Assembly: GCF_029167645.1 (NCBI RefSeq)
Contig: NZ_CP119147.1
Coordinates: 2,852,001-2,916,000, forward strand
Length of the DNA: 64,000 nucleotides
Origin: Streptomyces sp. AM 2-1-1
GTDB lineage: Bacteria; Actinomycetota; Actinomycetes; Streptomycetales; Streptomycetaceae
Direction of reading: 5' to 3'
This document shows positions 18,613-28,684 of the stretch, in pieces. Under the pieces are notes generated by a model, which was given only the letters and a program-made list of their open reading frames with translations, made no database searches and was not told the origin of the DNA. The translations under genes were made by a program, and so were the position numbers. Positions within the stretch are counted from its first letter, which is position 1. Every line of letters starts with the position of its first letter.

Positions 18613-20283
18613 ATGAACTATCTGGCTGAAGGGCTTCGGCTCCCCACGAACGGCCTCGATTACACAATCCTGGCCATCTACTTCGTCGTGGTCCTCGGCA
18701 TCGGCTTCGCAGCCCGCGCCAGTGTGAAGACCAGCCTCGACTTCTTCCTCTCCGGCCGCTCGCTGCCCGCCTGGGTCACCGGACTGGCCTTCGTGGCCGC
18801 CAACCTCGGCGCCACCGAGATCCTCGGCATGGCGGCGACCGGCGCGCAGTACGGCGTCTCGGTCGTCCACTGGTACTGGATCGGCGCCATCCCGGCCATG
18901 GTCTTCCTCGGCCTGGTGATGATGCCCTTCTACTACCGGTCGAAGGTCCGCTCCGTCCCGGAGTTCCTGCTCCAGCGGTTCGACAAGTCGGCCCACGTGC
19001 TGAGCTCGGCCCTGTTCGCGTTCGCCGCCATCCTGATAGCCGGCGTCAACCTCTACGCGCTCTCGATCGTCGTGGAGGCGCTGCTGGGCTGGCCGAAGTG
19101 GTTCGCGATCATCGTCGCGGGCATCTTCGTCCTGCTCTACATCACCATCGGCGGACTCTCCTCGGCGATCTACAACGAGGTGCTCCAGTTCTTCGTCATC
19201 CTCGCCGCGCTCATACCCCTGACCGTCCTGGGTCTCAAGCGCGTCGGCGGCTGGGACGGGCTGAGCGACTCCCTGACCAAGACGCACGGGTCGAACTTCA
19301 TGTCCGCCTGGAGCGGTACGGGCATCGGTGACTCCAACGCGCTCGGCGCCAACTGGCTGACGATCATCCTCGGCCTCGGCTTCGTCCTCTCCTTCGGTTA
19401 CTGGACGACCAACTTCGCCGAGGTGCAGCGCGCCCTGTCCGCGAAGAACCTCTCGGCCGCGCAGCGCACCCCGCTCATCGCCGCGTTCCCGAAGATCTTC
19501 ATCGTCTTCCTGGTGATGATCCCCGGCATGGTCGCCGCCGTCGTCGTCCCGAACATCGGTACCGACCGCTCGGACCTGACGTACAACGACGCCATCCCGC
19601 TGCTGATGCGCGAACTGCTCCCGAACGGCGTCCTCGGCATCGCCGTGACCGGCCTGCTGGCCGCGTTCATGGCCGGCATGGCCGCCAACGTCTCTTCGTT
19701 CAACACGGTGTTCACCACGGACATCTGGGCGCGGTACGTGCAGAAGGACAAGCCGGACGCGTACTACCTGAAGTTCGGCCGCGGCGTCACCGCCGCCGGT
19801 GTGCTGGCCTCCATCGGCACCGCGTTCATCGCGTCGAGCTTCTCGAACATCATGAGCTACCTGCAGACGCTGTTCTCCTTCTTCAACGTCCCGATGTTCG
19901 TCGTCTTCATCATCGGCATGTTCTGGAAGCGCGCTTCGATGAAGTCCGGTGTCTGGGGCCTGGTCGCGGGCACCACGGCCGCGATGGTCAACTACTTCGT
20001 CTTCTACAAGCAGGGCGTCATCGGCATCCCGACCGACCAGGGCGCGAACTTCGTCTCCGCCATCGTCGGCTTCGTCGCCGGTGCGGTCGTCATGGTCGTC
20101 GTCACCCTCTTCACCGCTCCGAAGCCGGAGGCCGAACTGGCCGGTCTGGTCTACGGCACCGAGTCCCCGGACGCCCCCGAGGTGCCGGAGGAGTCCGACG
20201 CCGCGTGGTACCGCAAGCCGGCCCTGCTCGGCTGGGGCGCGATCGTGATCGCCGCCGCCTGCTACGTCCCCTACTCGTTCTGA
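18613..20283 (+). CDS. Sodium:solute symporter, probable Na+/galactose transporter
   Basis: The protein has 556 residues and about 14 hydrophobic segments, the SSS/SGLT fold. The early GIGFAARASVKTSLDFFLSG and FVAANLGATEILGMAATGAQ segments are typical of the sugar-transporting SGLT branch. The WIGAIPAMVFLGLVMMPFYY and YNEVLQFFVILAALIPL helices follow. Its position back-to-back with galTEK argues for galactose or a galactoside as substrate. It is driven by the Na+ gradient at the cytoplasmic membrane. The ATG lacks a strong ribosome binding site (only AAGCGAG upstream). Confidence 0.88.
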   Translation: MNYLAEGLRLPTNGLDYTILAIYFVVVLGIGFAARASVKTSLDFFLSGRSLPAWVTGLAFVAANLGATEILGMAATGAQYGVSVVHWYWIGAIPAMVFLGLVMMPFYYRSKVRSVPEFLLQRFDKSAHVLSSALFAFAAILIAGVNLYALSIVVEALLGWPKWFAIIVAGIFVLLYITIGGLSSAIYNEVLQFFVILAALIPLTVLGLKRVGGWDGLSDSLTKTHGSNFMSAWSGTGIGDSNALGANWLTIILGLGFVLSFGYWTTNFAEVQRALSAKNLSAAQRTPLIAAFPKIFIVFLVMIPGMVAAVVVPNIGTDRSDLTYNDAIPLLMRELLPNGVLGIAVTGLLAAFMAGMAANVSSFNTVFTTDIWARYVQKDKPDAYYLKFGRGVTAAGVLASIGTAFIASSFSNIMSYLQTLFSFFNVPMFVVFIIGMFWKRASMKSGVWGLVAGTTAAMVNYFVFYKQGVIGIPTDQGANFVSAIVGFVAGAVVMVVVTLFTAPKPEAELAGLVYGTESPDAPEVPEESDAAWYRKPALLGWGAIVIAAACYVPYSF

Positions 20284-20297
20284 TCGGAGGAACCACC

Positions 20298-20594
20298 ATG
20301 TCCGAGCTGCACAAGGAAGTCTCCGACCTGGAGAGCAAGTCCGCCACGGCGGCACGCCTCTTCGACATCAGGCGGATCATCGGCGGTCTCTTCGTGGTCT
20401 ACGGAGTCATCGTCACCATCGCGGGCATCAGCCCCTCCGACGCCGACCTGGAGAAGGCCCAGGGAGTCAACATCAACCTCTGGACCGGCCTCTCGATGCT
20501 GGTCCTCGGGCTGCTGTTCCTCGTCTGGATGTGGCTGCGCCCGACGCAGGCGCCGGTCGAGCCCGTCGAGCCGGGCGGCCCCGCCGGTCACTGA
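20298..20594 (+). CDS. Small two-helix membrane protein, symporter partner
   Basis: The protein has 98 residues. The hydrophilic start (MSELHKEVSDLESKSATAAR) is followed by two transmembrane helices (GGLFVVYGVIVTIAGI and GLSMLVLGLLFLVWMWL) and a short Pro-rich cytoplasmic tail. GGAGG lies 7 nt before the ATG. It starts 14 nt after the symporter stop, so it is co-transcribed. It is probably an accessory or stabilising subunit of the transporter. The family name is not known to me. Confidence 0.75.
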   Translation: MSELHKEVSDLESKSATAARLFDIRRIIGGLFVVYGVIVTIAGISPSDADLEKAQGVNINLWTGLSMLVLGLLFLVWMWLRPTQAPVEPVEPGGPAGH

Positions 20595-20618
20595 CCGGCC
20601 GCGCCTCCCCCGGTCTCC

Positions 20619-20664
20619 GCAGGGGCCGGACACACCCGCGGTTCAGGGTGTGTCCGGCCCCTGC
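20619..20664. terminator. Bidirectional terminator overlapping end of the luxR-type gene
   Basis: A perfect 19-bp stem (20619-20637 and 20646-20664, arm GCAGGGGCCGGACACACCC) has an 8-nt loop. The right arm is also the last codons of the minus-strand luxR-type gene (AQGPDTP), whose stop lies in the loop. Confidence 0.88.
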
Positions 20665-21371
20665 GCCGTGTCGTGGCCCGGTTCGCGGGCCGCGCCCATC
20701 GCCGTGTGCACGGCCGCCCGGTCCAGCAGTCCGGTACGGGCAGCCAGCGCGGCGGCCTCCAGCCGGGAACCCACCCCGAGCTTCATCAGGACCCGCTGGA
20801 CGTGGGTGCGCGCGGTGCTCGGCGCGATCCTCATGCCGGCGGCGATCAGCCGGGTGCCCTCGCCCTCGGCGACGCGTACCAGCACTTCGGCCTCGCGGGG
20901 CGTCAGCAGCCGCAGCAGCCGCTGCCCCTCGTCGTCGGGCTTCTCCACCGGGTTCAGCAGCTCGGTGAAAGCACCTCGGAGCAGGGCGGGCGCCACCGAC
21001 GCCTCGCCGGCCCTGGCCTTCATCATGGCCCGTTCCACGCCCTCGATGCGCTCGTCGTGCCGGACGTAACCGGCGGCCCCGGCCGCGAAGGCCGCCGCGA
21101 TCCCCCGGGGGCTGGGCACCGGACCCAGCACCACCACCGCCACCTGCGGGCGTTCCCGCCCGATCCGCACGATCGGATCGAAGGCACCCGGCACGGCCGG
21201 CGAGGCCGTCCCGAAGAGGCAGACCTCGGGGGCCCTGGCTATGACCAGATCGGCGGCGCCCGCCGTCGGCGCCGTGGCCGCGAGCACGCGGTGCCCCCGG
21301 AGCTTGAGTGCCGAGGCGAGCGCCTCGGCCAGCAGGCGGTGGTCGTCGACCACCATGAGCCGCACGCTCAT
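20643..21371 (-). CDS. LuxR-type regulator with degenerate receiver domain
   Basis: The protein has 242 residues. The receiver-like domain starts SVRLMVVDDHRLLAEALA, keeping the acidic pair. The phosphoacceptor strand reads PEVCLFGTASPAVPG, with no Asp where one is expected. The usual Lys is also missing (GYVRHDERIEG). The C-terminal HTH is intact (LTPREAEVLVRVAEG, then RIAPSTARTHVQRVLMKLGV). It is therefore likely an atypical regulator working without phosphorylation or sensing a ligand. No kinase is nearby. The coding end forms half of the shared terminator. Confidence 0.8.
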   Translation of the reverse strand: MSVRLMVVDDHRLLAEALASALKLRGHRVLAATAPTAGAADLVIARAPEVCLFGTASPAVPGAFDPIVRIGRERPQVAVVVLGPVPSPRGIAAAFAAGAAGYVRHDERIEGVERAMMKARAGEASVAPALLRGAFTELLNPVEKPDDEGQRLLRLLTPREAEVLVRVAEGEGTRLIAAGMRIAPSTARTHVQRVLMKLGVGSRLEAAALAARTGLLDRAAVHTAMGAAREPGHDTAQGPDTP

Positions 21372-21554
21372 CGCGCAGATACCCCCAGTACCGCCGTGAA
21401 CCGCCGTGCGCAGATGTGCCACGACCGTCGGCCCCCCGGCCTAGACCCGGCAAGCTACACGCTTGTTCGACGCCATGGCGCCCATACGTGGCAGAAGCCC
21501 CCCAGAAGGCCGGTTTCTTCTGCTCCTGGCCCCACCGGGTTGACGGAAAACGAT
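21372..21554. other. Intergenic region upstream of the degenerate-receiver regulator
   Basis: A stretch of 183 nt between the regulator start and the terminator of the propeller gene. It has slightly lower GC around ACGCTTGTTCGACGCC. There is no reading frame of interest. It presumably holds the regulator promoter. Confidence 0.35.
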
Positions 21555-21589
21555 CGGCCCCGCTGGTCAGGGTGTGACCGGCGGGGCCG
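21555..21589 (-). terminator. Terminator of the first beta-propeller gene
   Basis: CGGCCCCGCTGGTCA and TGACCGGCGGGGCCG pair over 15 bp with one T-G mismatch (wobble in RNA) and a 5-nt loop, 34 nt past the stop. Confidence 0.8.
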
Positions 21590-21622
21590 TTGCGCCGGAG
21601 CGCGCGGTGTCTTCGACGGGCG

Positions 21623-23536
21623 TCAGCCGGTGGTGAACGCCATCGCGAGCAGCCTCTCCTCGCCCGCCCCGCCGCTCGACTCGCTGATGATGTTCGGCGA
21701 CAGGAAGAGCCGTCCCTTCTCGTACAGGAACTCCCCCCGGTCGTAGCCGAAGTACGTCTCCGCGTCCCGGGTCTTCTCGGTGCTGGGGTTCTCCATCAGC
21801 ACCGTCTCCTCGAGGGTGGTGCCGTCGAGCGAGACGACCTGGCCGCCCTTGTCGTACGGCGGCACCTTGTACGCGATGACGTCGCCGCCGTCCATGCGGA
21901 GCGGGATCATGGTGTACCGCTCGCCCGCGTCGGCGCGGGCGCCGATCATCTTGCCGGTGGTGAGGTCGAAGGCGACGACCTCGTTGGTGTCACCGAACTC
22001 GGCGGTGCCCTCGTGGGACTCGGTGGGCACGTACAGGCGGTTGTTGCCGACCGCCATGCCGACGCACCGTTCCACCTCGGTGGAACCGCACTCCCCCGCG
22101 AACCGCTCGGCGTCGGCGGAGATCCGCACGATCAGCTTGCCGGTGCCGGAGTCGAGGGAGAAGTAGTCGGAGATGCTGGAGCCGTCACCTGCCGTGTCGC
22201 CGACGTCGGCGGCGACGACCAGCGGCTTGGTGGAGACGACCCCCGCGTAGTCGATGCCCGGCGGCATGTCGTACGAGGAGAGCGGGGCGCCGGTTCTGGG
22301 ATCGAGTGTCTGGATGGAGAGCGTCGGGTCGTCGTACGAGCCGCACTTGCGGACGGTGACGAGCGCCTCGCCGCCGGCGTAACCGGTGTCGTAGCAGTCG
22401 TCGGTGGAGACCTTCGGCGCCCAGAGCTGCGCCCCGGTGGCGATGTCGAAGGCGGCGCCGCCCTCGGTGCCCGCCGCGGCGACGGTCGTCCCGCTGATCG
22501 TCACCTCCGAGAAGCGCACCGGCTTGTCGCCGTTGGACGCGGCGACGACCGACTTCGACCAGATCATCTTGCCGGTGTTCAGGTCGAGCGCGCCGAGCTT
22601 GTTGCAGGAGGGGTACTTGTCCGCGGCGGTCGGCTTGCCCTCCTCGAAGACGATCGCGGTCTTGTAGTCCTTGGTCATGTGGCGGGAGGCCGCGCAGAGC
22701 TGGCCGGCCGTGGGGACCGACCAGAGCTTGGTGCCCTTGGCCAGGTCGTACCCCGCGACCTCGTACACCCCGGTCTTCACGTAGACCTTGTCGGTGACCC
22801 AGGAGCCGTAGACGGAGGTGACGTCGGAGACCTCCGGCTTCGGGATCGTGAAGGCGACCTTCGACTTGGTGGAGGCCGGCACCTTCTCGGTGCCCCCGGA
22901 CGCACCGCCGTCACCCCGCCCGTCGTCGCCCCCCTTGTCGGCTCCGCCGGTGGGACCGGCGGTGGAGACGTCCGGGTCGCCGCCGTCACCGGACGCCGAG
23001 TAGACGATCCCGGCGCCGACGATCAGCACCACGGCGAGGACCGCCCCGAGGATGATCTTCGTCTGGGCGGAGAGCCTGCCCCGGCCCCCGCCCTGGGGAG
23101 GCTGCGGCTGCGCGTACTGCGGCTGCGTCGGATAGCCGTACCCCGGCTGACCGGGACCGGGCTGGCCGAAGTAGCCGGGCTGGCCCGGCTGCGCGGAGGT
23201 GGGGGTCTGCGGATAGCCGTACCCGGGCTGCCCCTGGGGATAGCCGTAACCGGGCTGCGGTTGCGGGTAGCCGTACGCGGGCCCGGCCGGTCCCTGCGGC
23301 GGCGGGCCCGCGGGCGGGGTGCCGTACGCGCCGGGGGGCGACGGCTGGGGCGCCTGCGGCGGCGGGGGCTGCTGTGGGGCGTGCGGCGGCGAGGGCTGGG
23401 GCGCCTGCGGGGGCGGAGGCGGGGGCGTTCCGGGGGAAGGGGGCGGGGGCGCGCCGAATCCGCCGGGCGGCGGGTCCTGCGGGGCCCCGAACCCGCCCTT
23501 CGGCGGCTCGTCGGGCTGCTGCGGCGGCTGGGTCAT
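21623..23536 (-). CDS. Membrane-anchored PQQ-type beta-propeller protein (paralog 1)
   Basis: The protein has 637 residues in three parts. First is a cytoplasmic Pro/Gly/Gln/Tyr-rich tail of about 150 residues (PPPPPQAPQPSPP, and GYGYPQ repeats). Second is one transmembrane helix (IILGAVLAVVLIVGAGIVY, about 170-188). Third is an extracytoplasmic domain built of PQQ/BamB-like repeats such as GALDLNTGKMIWSKSV, PVRFSEVTISGTTVAAA and VVAFDLTTGKMIGAR. Catalytic activity is not expected. Propellers of this type act as scaffolds at the cell surface. It is related to and just downstream of paralog 2, with a 76-nt gap, so they are probably one operon. The ATG at 23536 has GAGG some 10 nt upstream. Confidence 0.82.
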   Translation of the reverse strand: MTQPPQQPDEPPKGGFGAPQDPPPGGFGAPPPPSPGTPPPPPPQAPQPSPPHAPQQPPPPQAPQPSPPGAYGTPPAGPPPQGPAGPAYGYPQPQPGYGYPQGQPGYGYPQTPTSAQPGQPGYFGQPGPGQPGYGYPTQPQYAQPQPPQGGGRGRLSAQTKIILGAVLAVVLIVGAGIVYSASGDGGDPDVSTAGPTGGADKGGDDGRGDGGASGGTEKVPASTKSKVAFTIPKPEVSDVTSVYGSWVTDKVYVKTGVYEVAGYDLAKGTKLWSVPTAGQLCAASRHMTKDYKTAIVFEEGKPTAADKYPSCNKLGALDLNTGKMIWSKSVVAASNGDKPVRFSEVTISGTTVAAAGTEGGAAFDIATGAQLWAPKVSTDDCYDTGYAGGEALVTVRKCGSYDDPTLSIQTLDPRTGAPLSSYDMPPGIDYAGVVSTKPLVVAADVGDTAGDGSSISDYFSLDSGTGKLIVRISADAERFAGECGSTEVERCVGMAVGNNRLYVPTESHEGTAEFGDTNEVVAFDLTTGKMIGARADAGERYTMIPLRMDGGDVIAYKVPPYDKGGQVVSLDGTTLEETVLMENPSTEKTRDAETYFGYDRGEFLYEKGRLFLSPNIISESSGGAGEERLLAMAFTTG

Positions 23537-23612
23537 GGCGTGCGTACCTCGGGGGGAAGGGGGACGGAGCGGGAAAAGGGGAGCGGGTGGAGGCGGCCGG
23601 GCGGGGGGAGCG

Positions 23613-25514
23613 TCACTCGCCGAAGGCCATCATCGTGTTCTCGCGCTCGTCGCCGCGGTTGTTGGCCTCGGTGAGCCGGTCGGCGACGATGACGGAACGC
23701 CCGCCCACATAGAGGAAGTCGGCGTCGAAGAAGCCCTGCTCCACGGCCGAGGTGGACGCCGGGTGCTGGAGCAGGATCTTCGGGGTGCCGCCGGTCGGCG
23801 GAAGCGACGCGACGGCGCCGCCCGCTTCGTACGTCGGCTCCATGTGGAGGATCACGTTCGCGCCCTCCATCCTCATCGGGGTCATGACCCGGCCGGCCGG
23901 TGCGGCCGCCTTCCACCGGGGCTTGCCGGAGTCGAGGTCGAAGGCGACCACCTTGTTGGAGCGGTCCGTGGTGCCGGCGGCCTCGGTCGCCATGTAGAGG
24001 GTGTCGGCCGACACCGCCACGTCGTCACAGCCGTCCAGCGTCTTGGAGAAGATCTGCAGGAGGGCACCGCCGCAGCTCGGCGAGAACGCGTCCCCGGCGT
24101 CGCTCACCAACTGGGAGCGGAGCGCGCCGTTCTCCCGGAGGGTGATGACCCCCCACGACTTCTCCTTCTCGTTGGTCAGCGCCATGACGAGCGGGTCGAC
24201 CGAGTAGACCTTCTCGATCTCCCAGCCGCGCTTGGGCTGGTAGGTCCAGCGGGCCTTGCCGGTGACCGGGTCGAGCTGCTGGATCTGCTGCTGCGGGTTC
24301 TCCGGGTCGTCGGTGGTGCAGTTGAGCGCGGCGATGAGCTTCGTGCCGCCCGCGAAGGCCTCGGGCGTGCACTTCCCGGTCGGGGATCCGAAGAGGGCCG
24401 TCCCGTCACTGACCTTGAAGGCGTCGGTGCCGCCGGAACGGCCGACCGTCACGGTGTCTCCGCTGATCGCCAGACCGATGTCGGACAGCAGGTCCCAGAG
24501 GCCGTTCGGCTTGATCGTCTTCTTCCAGCCGGCCTTGCCGGTGGTGAGGTCGACCTGCTGGACGGTGGTGCACTTCGCCCGGTCGCCGGTGCCGTCCATC
24601 ACACCGATGACGATCTTGCCGTCCTCGGTGGCGTTGCTGGGCGCGGCGCAGACGTCGGTGGGGAACGTGCGGGTCCACTTCTCCTCACCGGTGGCGGCCG
24701 AGTATCCGGAGATGCTCCGGTACATGGCCTTGACCAGGGTGTCGCCCACGACCCAGGGTCCGTAGACCCGGGCGCCGTTGCGGGGCAGCTTCACGTCGTT
24801 GGGCGTGAGCCAGAGGACCTTCGCCTCACCGGGCTTGCGGCCGGCGTTGAGGTCGTCCCGCGCACCACCGCCGTCGCCGTCGCCGTCGCCCTTGTCCTCC
24901 GAGGTCGAACCGGTGGGCCCCGGAGCGTCCGTACCGGTGGGGCTTCCGCTTCCGTGCGCGACCGGCTTCTCCGGGTCGTCGTCGCCCCCGAGGACCGCGA
25001 ACCCGACACCGGCTCCGACCACCAGCACCACCGCGACGGCCGCGGCCGTGACCACCCCGGTCCGGCCGCGGAGGAACCCGCGACCGGAGGAGGCCGGCGC
25101 GGGTACGGGGGCGTAGGCAGGGGCGCCGGGGTGCCCCTGCTGCCCGTACGCGTACGGACCCGGCTGCTGCCCGTACGGACCGGAGGCCTGGGGCTGCTGC
25201 CCGTACGGACCGGGCTGCACGGGCTGCTGCCCGTACGGACCGGGTGCACCGGGAGCGGGGGGCTGCTGCCCGTACGGGCCGGGGGCCGGCGGCTGTTGGC
25301 CGTACGGGCCCGGCTGCGGCGGCCCGTACGGGCCGGGCGGCTGCTGCCCGTACGGGCCCGGGGCCTGCGGATAGCCGTACGCCGGAGCTCCCGGGACGGG
25401 CGGCTGAGCGGGCGGGGCGGGCGGGAGCGGCGGGGTCCCGGAGGGCTGAGCCCCGGGCTGCTGCGGGGTCCCCGAGCCCTCCTGCGGCGGTTGCTGGCTG
25501 GGCGGCTGAACCAT
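23613..25514 (-). CDS. Membrane-anchored PQQ-type beta-propeller protein (paralog 2)
   Basis: The protein has 633 residues. The cytoplasmic tail (1-150) carries about nine near-repeats of PGPYGQQP. A transmembrane helix (VTAAAVAVVLVVGAGVGFAVL) and an Asp/Gly-rich linker follow, then a PQQ-like propeller with blades such as QVDLTTGKAGWKKTI, QQLDPVTGKARWTYQ and VVAFDLDSGKPRWKA. The start is placed at ATG 25514 since AAGGGGG is 8 nt upstream. The GTG at 25520 is too close to it. The architecture equals that of paralog 1, pointing to a local duplication with diverged tails. The function is unknown, perhaps envelope scaffolding. Confidence 0.82.
   Translation of the reverse strand: MVQPPSQQPPQEGSGTPQQPGAQPSGTPPLPPAPPAQPPVPGAPAYGYPQAPGPYGQQPPGPYGPPQPGPYGQQPPAPGPYGQQPPAPGAPGPYGQQPVQPGPYGQQPQASGPYGQQPGPYAYGQQGHPGAPAYAPVPAPASSGRGFLRGRTGVVTAAAVAVVLVVGAGVGFAVLGGDDDPEKPVAHGSGSPTGTDAPGPTGSTSEDKGDGDGDGGGARDDLNAGRKPGEAKVLWLTPNDVKLPRNGARVYGPWVVGDTLVKAMYRSISGYSAATGEEKWTRTFPTDVCAAPSNATEDGKIVIGVMDGTGDRAKCTTVQQVDLTTGKAGWKKTIKPNGLWDLLSDIGLAISGDTVTVGRSGGTDAFKVSDGTALFGSPTGKCTPEAFAGGTKLIAALNCTTDDPENPQQQIQQLDPVTGKARWTYQPKRGWEIEKVYSVDPLVMALTNEKEKSWGVITLRENGALRSQLVSDAGDAFSPSCGGALLQIFSKTLDGCDDVAVSADTLYMATEAAGTTDRSNKVVAFDLDSGKPRWKAAAPAGRVMTPMRMEGANVILHMEPTYEAGGAVASLPPTGGTPKILLQHPASTSAVEQGFFDADFLYVGGRSVIVADRLTEANNRGDERENTMMAFGE
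25140..25370. repeat. Degenerate coding repeat for GPYGQQP units
   Basis: Multiple copies of a 21-30 nt unit around CTGCTGCCCGTACGG occur within the N-terminal coding region of propeller paralog 2. They are in frame and variable in spacing, a likely site of length variation between strains. Confidence 0.8.
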
Positions 25515-25762
25515 CAGCACGTCCCCCTTCGTGCGGTACCGGTGCCCGTACCGGCCTCCCCCGCTATCCCGCGGGAGCCGGAGGAACGTCGTACGACGAA
25601 CGTCCGAGGCTCCCCGGAATGGAGCGGAACGGGCATGGCCACCGCGGTGTCACGACACTCGGGCGGGGCTTCTTTGTACCACCCGCACCACCGCCCACAC
25701 CGGTTCGGTCCGCTGCCCGTTCCCAAGGGAGAACCGGGTCGTGACACCGCCGTTATGCGCGA
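25515..25762. other. Intergenic region upstream of the propeller genes
   Basis: A stretch of 248 nt with no gene seen. It contains the promoter side of the propeller operon, including a somewhat AT-richer segment around GGGGCTTCTTTGTACCACC (25667-25685). No clear operator was found. Confidence 0.4.
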
Positions 25763-25800
25763 ACGGGGCGCCGGTCCGGCACGTCGGACCGACGCCCCGT
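25763..25800 (-). terminator. Terminator downstream of the ABC-F gene
   Basis: ACGGGGCGCCGGTCCG (25763-25778) pairs with 25785-25800 with a single mismatch and a 6-nt loop. It is about 120 nt beyond the ABC-F stop. The intervening 25801-25922 shows no gene. Confidence 0.75.
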
Positions 25801-25922
25801 CAGGAGCACCATGGGCGGGGCGACTTCGGCGGCATCAGACCACCGCGCCCGCAATCACCCGTTTCGTACGCACCTCACGCCGCACCCGGCCCGCACGGGC
25901 CGCCGGGGGCGGCCGCATCACC

Positions 25923-27743
<1,821 letters not shown>

Positions 27744-27863
27744 TTCACTCCTGCCCAGGGGATGGATCGACTTCCCAGGGTAGTCGCCGCGCGCATGCGG
27801 TAGCGTGCGGCGATCTTCCGGGGGCGGACCCCGGGCAGGAACGACTCCGGGGTGGGGACTCAC

Positions 27864-28553
27864 ATGGCGGGCAGGACGGCACGGCGCGGGATCCCGGCGG
27901 TACTGGTGGCCGCGGCGACGACGGTGGCGGTCTGCGCCCTGTCCGGCTGCGGCAGCGGGGACGACGGCGCGGCTCCGGCGGACGAGGTCACGGCGTCGGC
28001 GGCCACCAGCGCCCCCGCCTCCGCGCAGGACGGGGCCGGTCCGAACGCCGGGTCCGTGGCCAAGGGCGGCAGCATCGGCGCCGCAGGCTCCGCCTGTGAG
28101 CTGCCGGTCACCTTCGACCTGGCGGCGGACTGGGAGCCGCAGGCCGTCGACACCACCGACGCCCCCGAGCTCGCCGCCCTGGCGGAGCAGGGCCCACTGA
28201 CCATGGTCTGCGAGATCGACGCGAAGCCGGCCGGGAACATCGGCTACCTGCGGGTCTGGCGGGGCGAGAAGTCGTCCGGCTCCCCGCGTGACCTGCTGAA
28301 GGCCTTCGTGACGGCCGAGGCGGGCGCCACCGACATCACCTACACCGACATCGAGGCCGGCTCGGTCGCCGGAGCCGAGGCCTCCTACACCGTGGACGTC
28401 GAGCTCCTGGACGAGACGAAGACGGAACGCGCCTTCCTCGTGCCCACGGCCGAGGGCCCGGTCGTCGTCCACCTCGGCGGCCTGGACACCGAGGAGCACG
28501 AAGCGATGCTCCCGGCGTACGAGCTGGCGAAGTCGAGCCTGCGGACCGGCTGA
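27864..28553 (+). CDS. Lipoprotein, unknown function
   Basis: The protein has 229 residues. The signal peptide has an Arg-rich start (AGRTARRG), a hydrophobic core (IPAVLVAAATTVAVCA) and the lipobox LSGC, so Cys about 29 would be lipidated and the protein anchored outside the membrane. A Ser/Ala-rich linker precedes a soluble domain with CELPVTFDLAADWEPQAVD and GYLRVWRGEK. It resembles the lipoproteins with a DUF-type domain common in Streptomyces, but I cannot name the family. The ATG has GGGG 6 nt upstream. It is divergent from the ABC-F gene. Confidence 0.78.
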   Translation: MAGRTARRGIPAVLVAAATTVAVCALSGCGSGDDGAAPADEVTASAATSAPASAQDGAGPNAGSVAKGGSIGAAGSACELPVTFDLAADWEPQAVDTTDAPELAALAEQGPLTMVCEIDAKPAGNIGYLRVWRGEKSSGSPRDLLKAFVTAEAGATDITYTDIEAGSVAGAEASYTVDVELLDETKTERAFLVPTAEGPVVVHLGGLDTEEHEAMLPAYELAKSSLRTG

Positions 28554-28684
28554 GGCGGGGCGGCTCCGGGGATCCGGACCGGCCCGTCCGGCCTGACCGT
28601 CGTCGAGGGCCGCGCCGCCGGTCCGGCGGATGCGGAGCGGACGGAACGGGGAGCCGAGTCGTCCCGCCCACCGGCACGGGCATC

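Noticed and set aside
25140..25370. CRISPR-like repeat array
   Set aside because: The repeats are in frame, irregular in length and encode GPYGQQP units. There are no unique spacers or cas genes.
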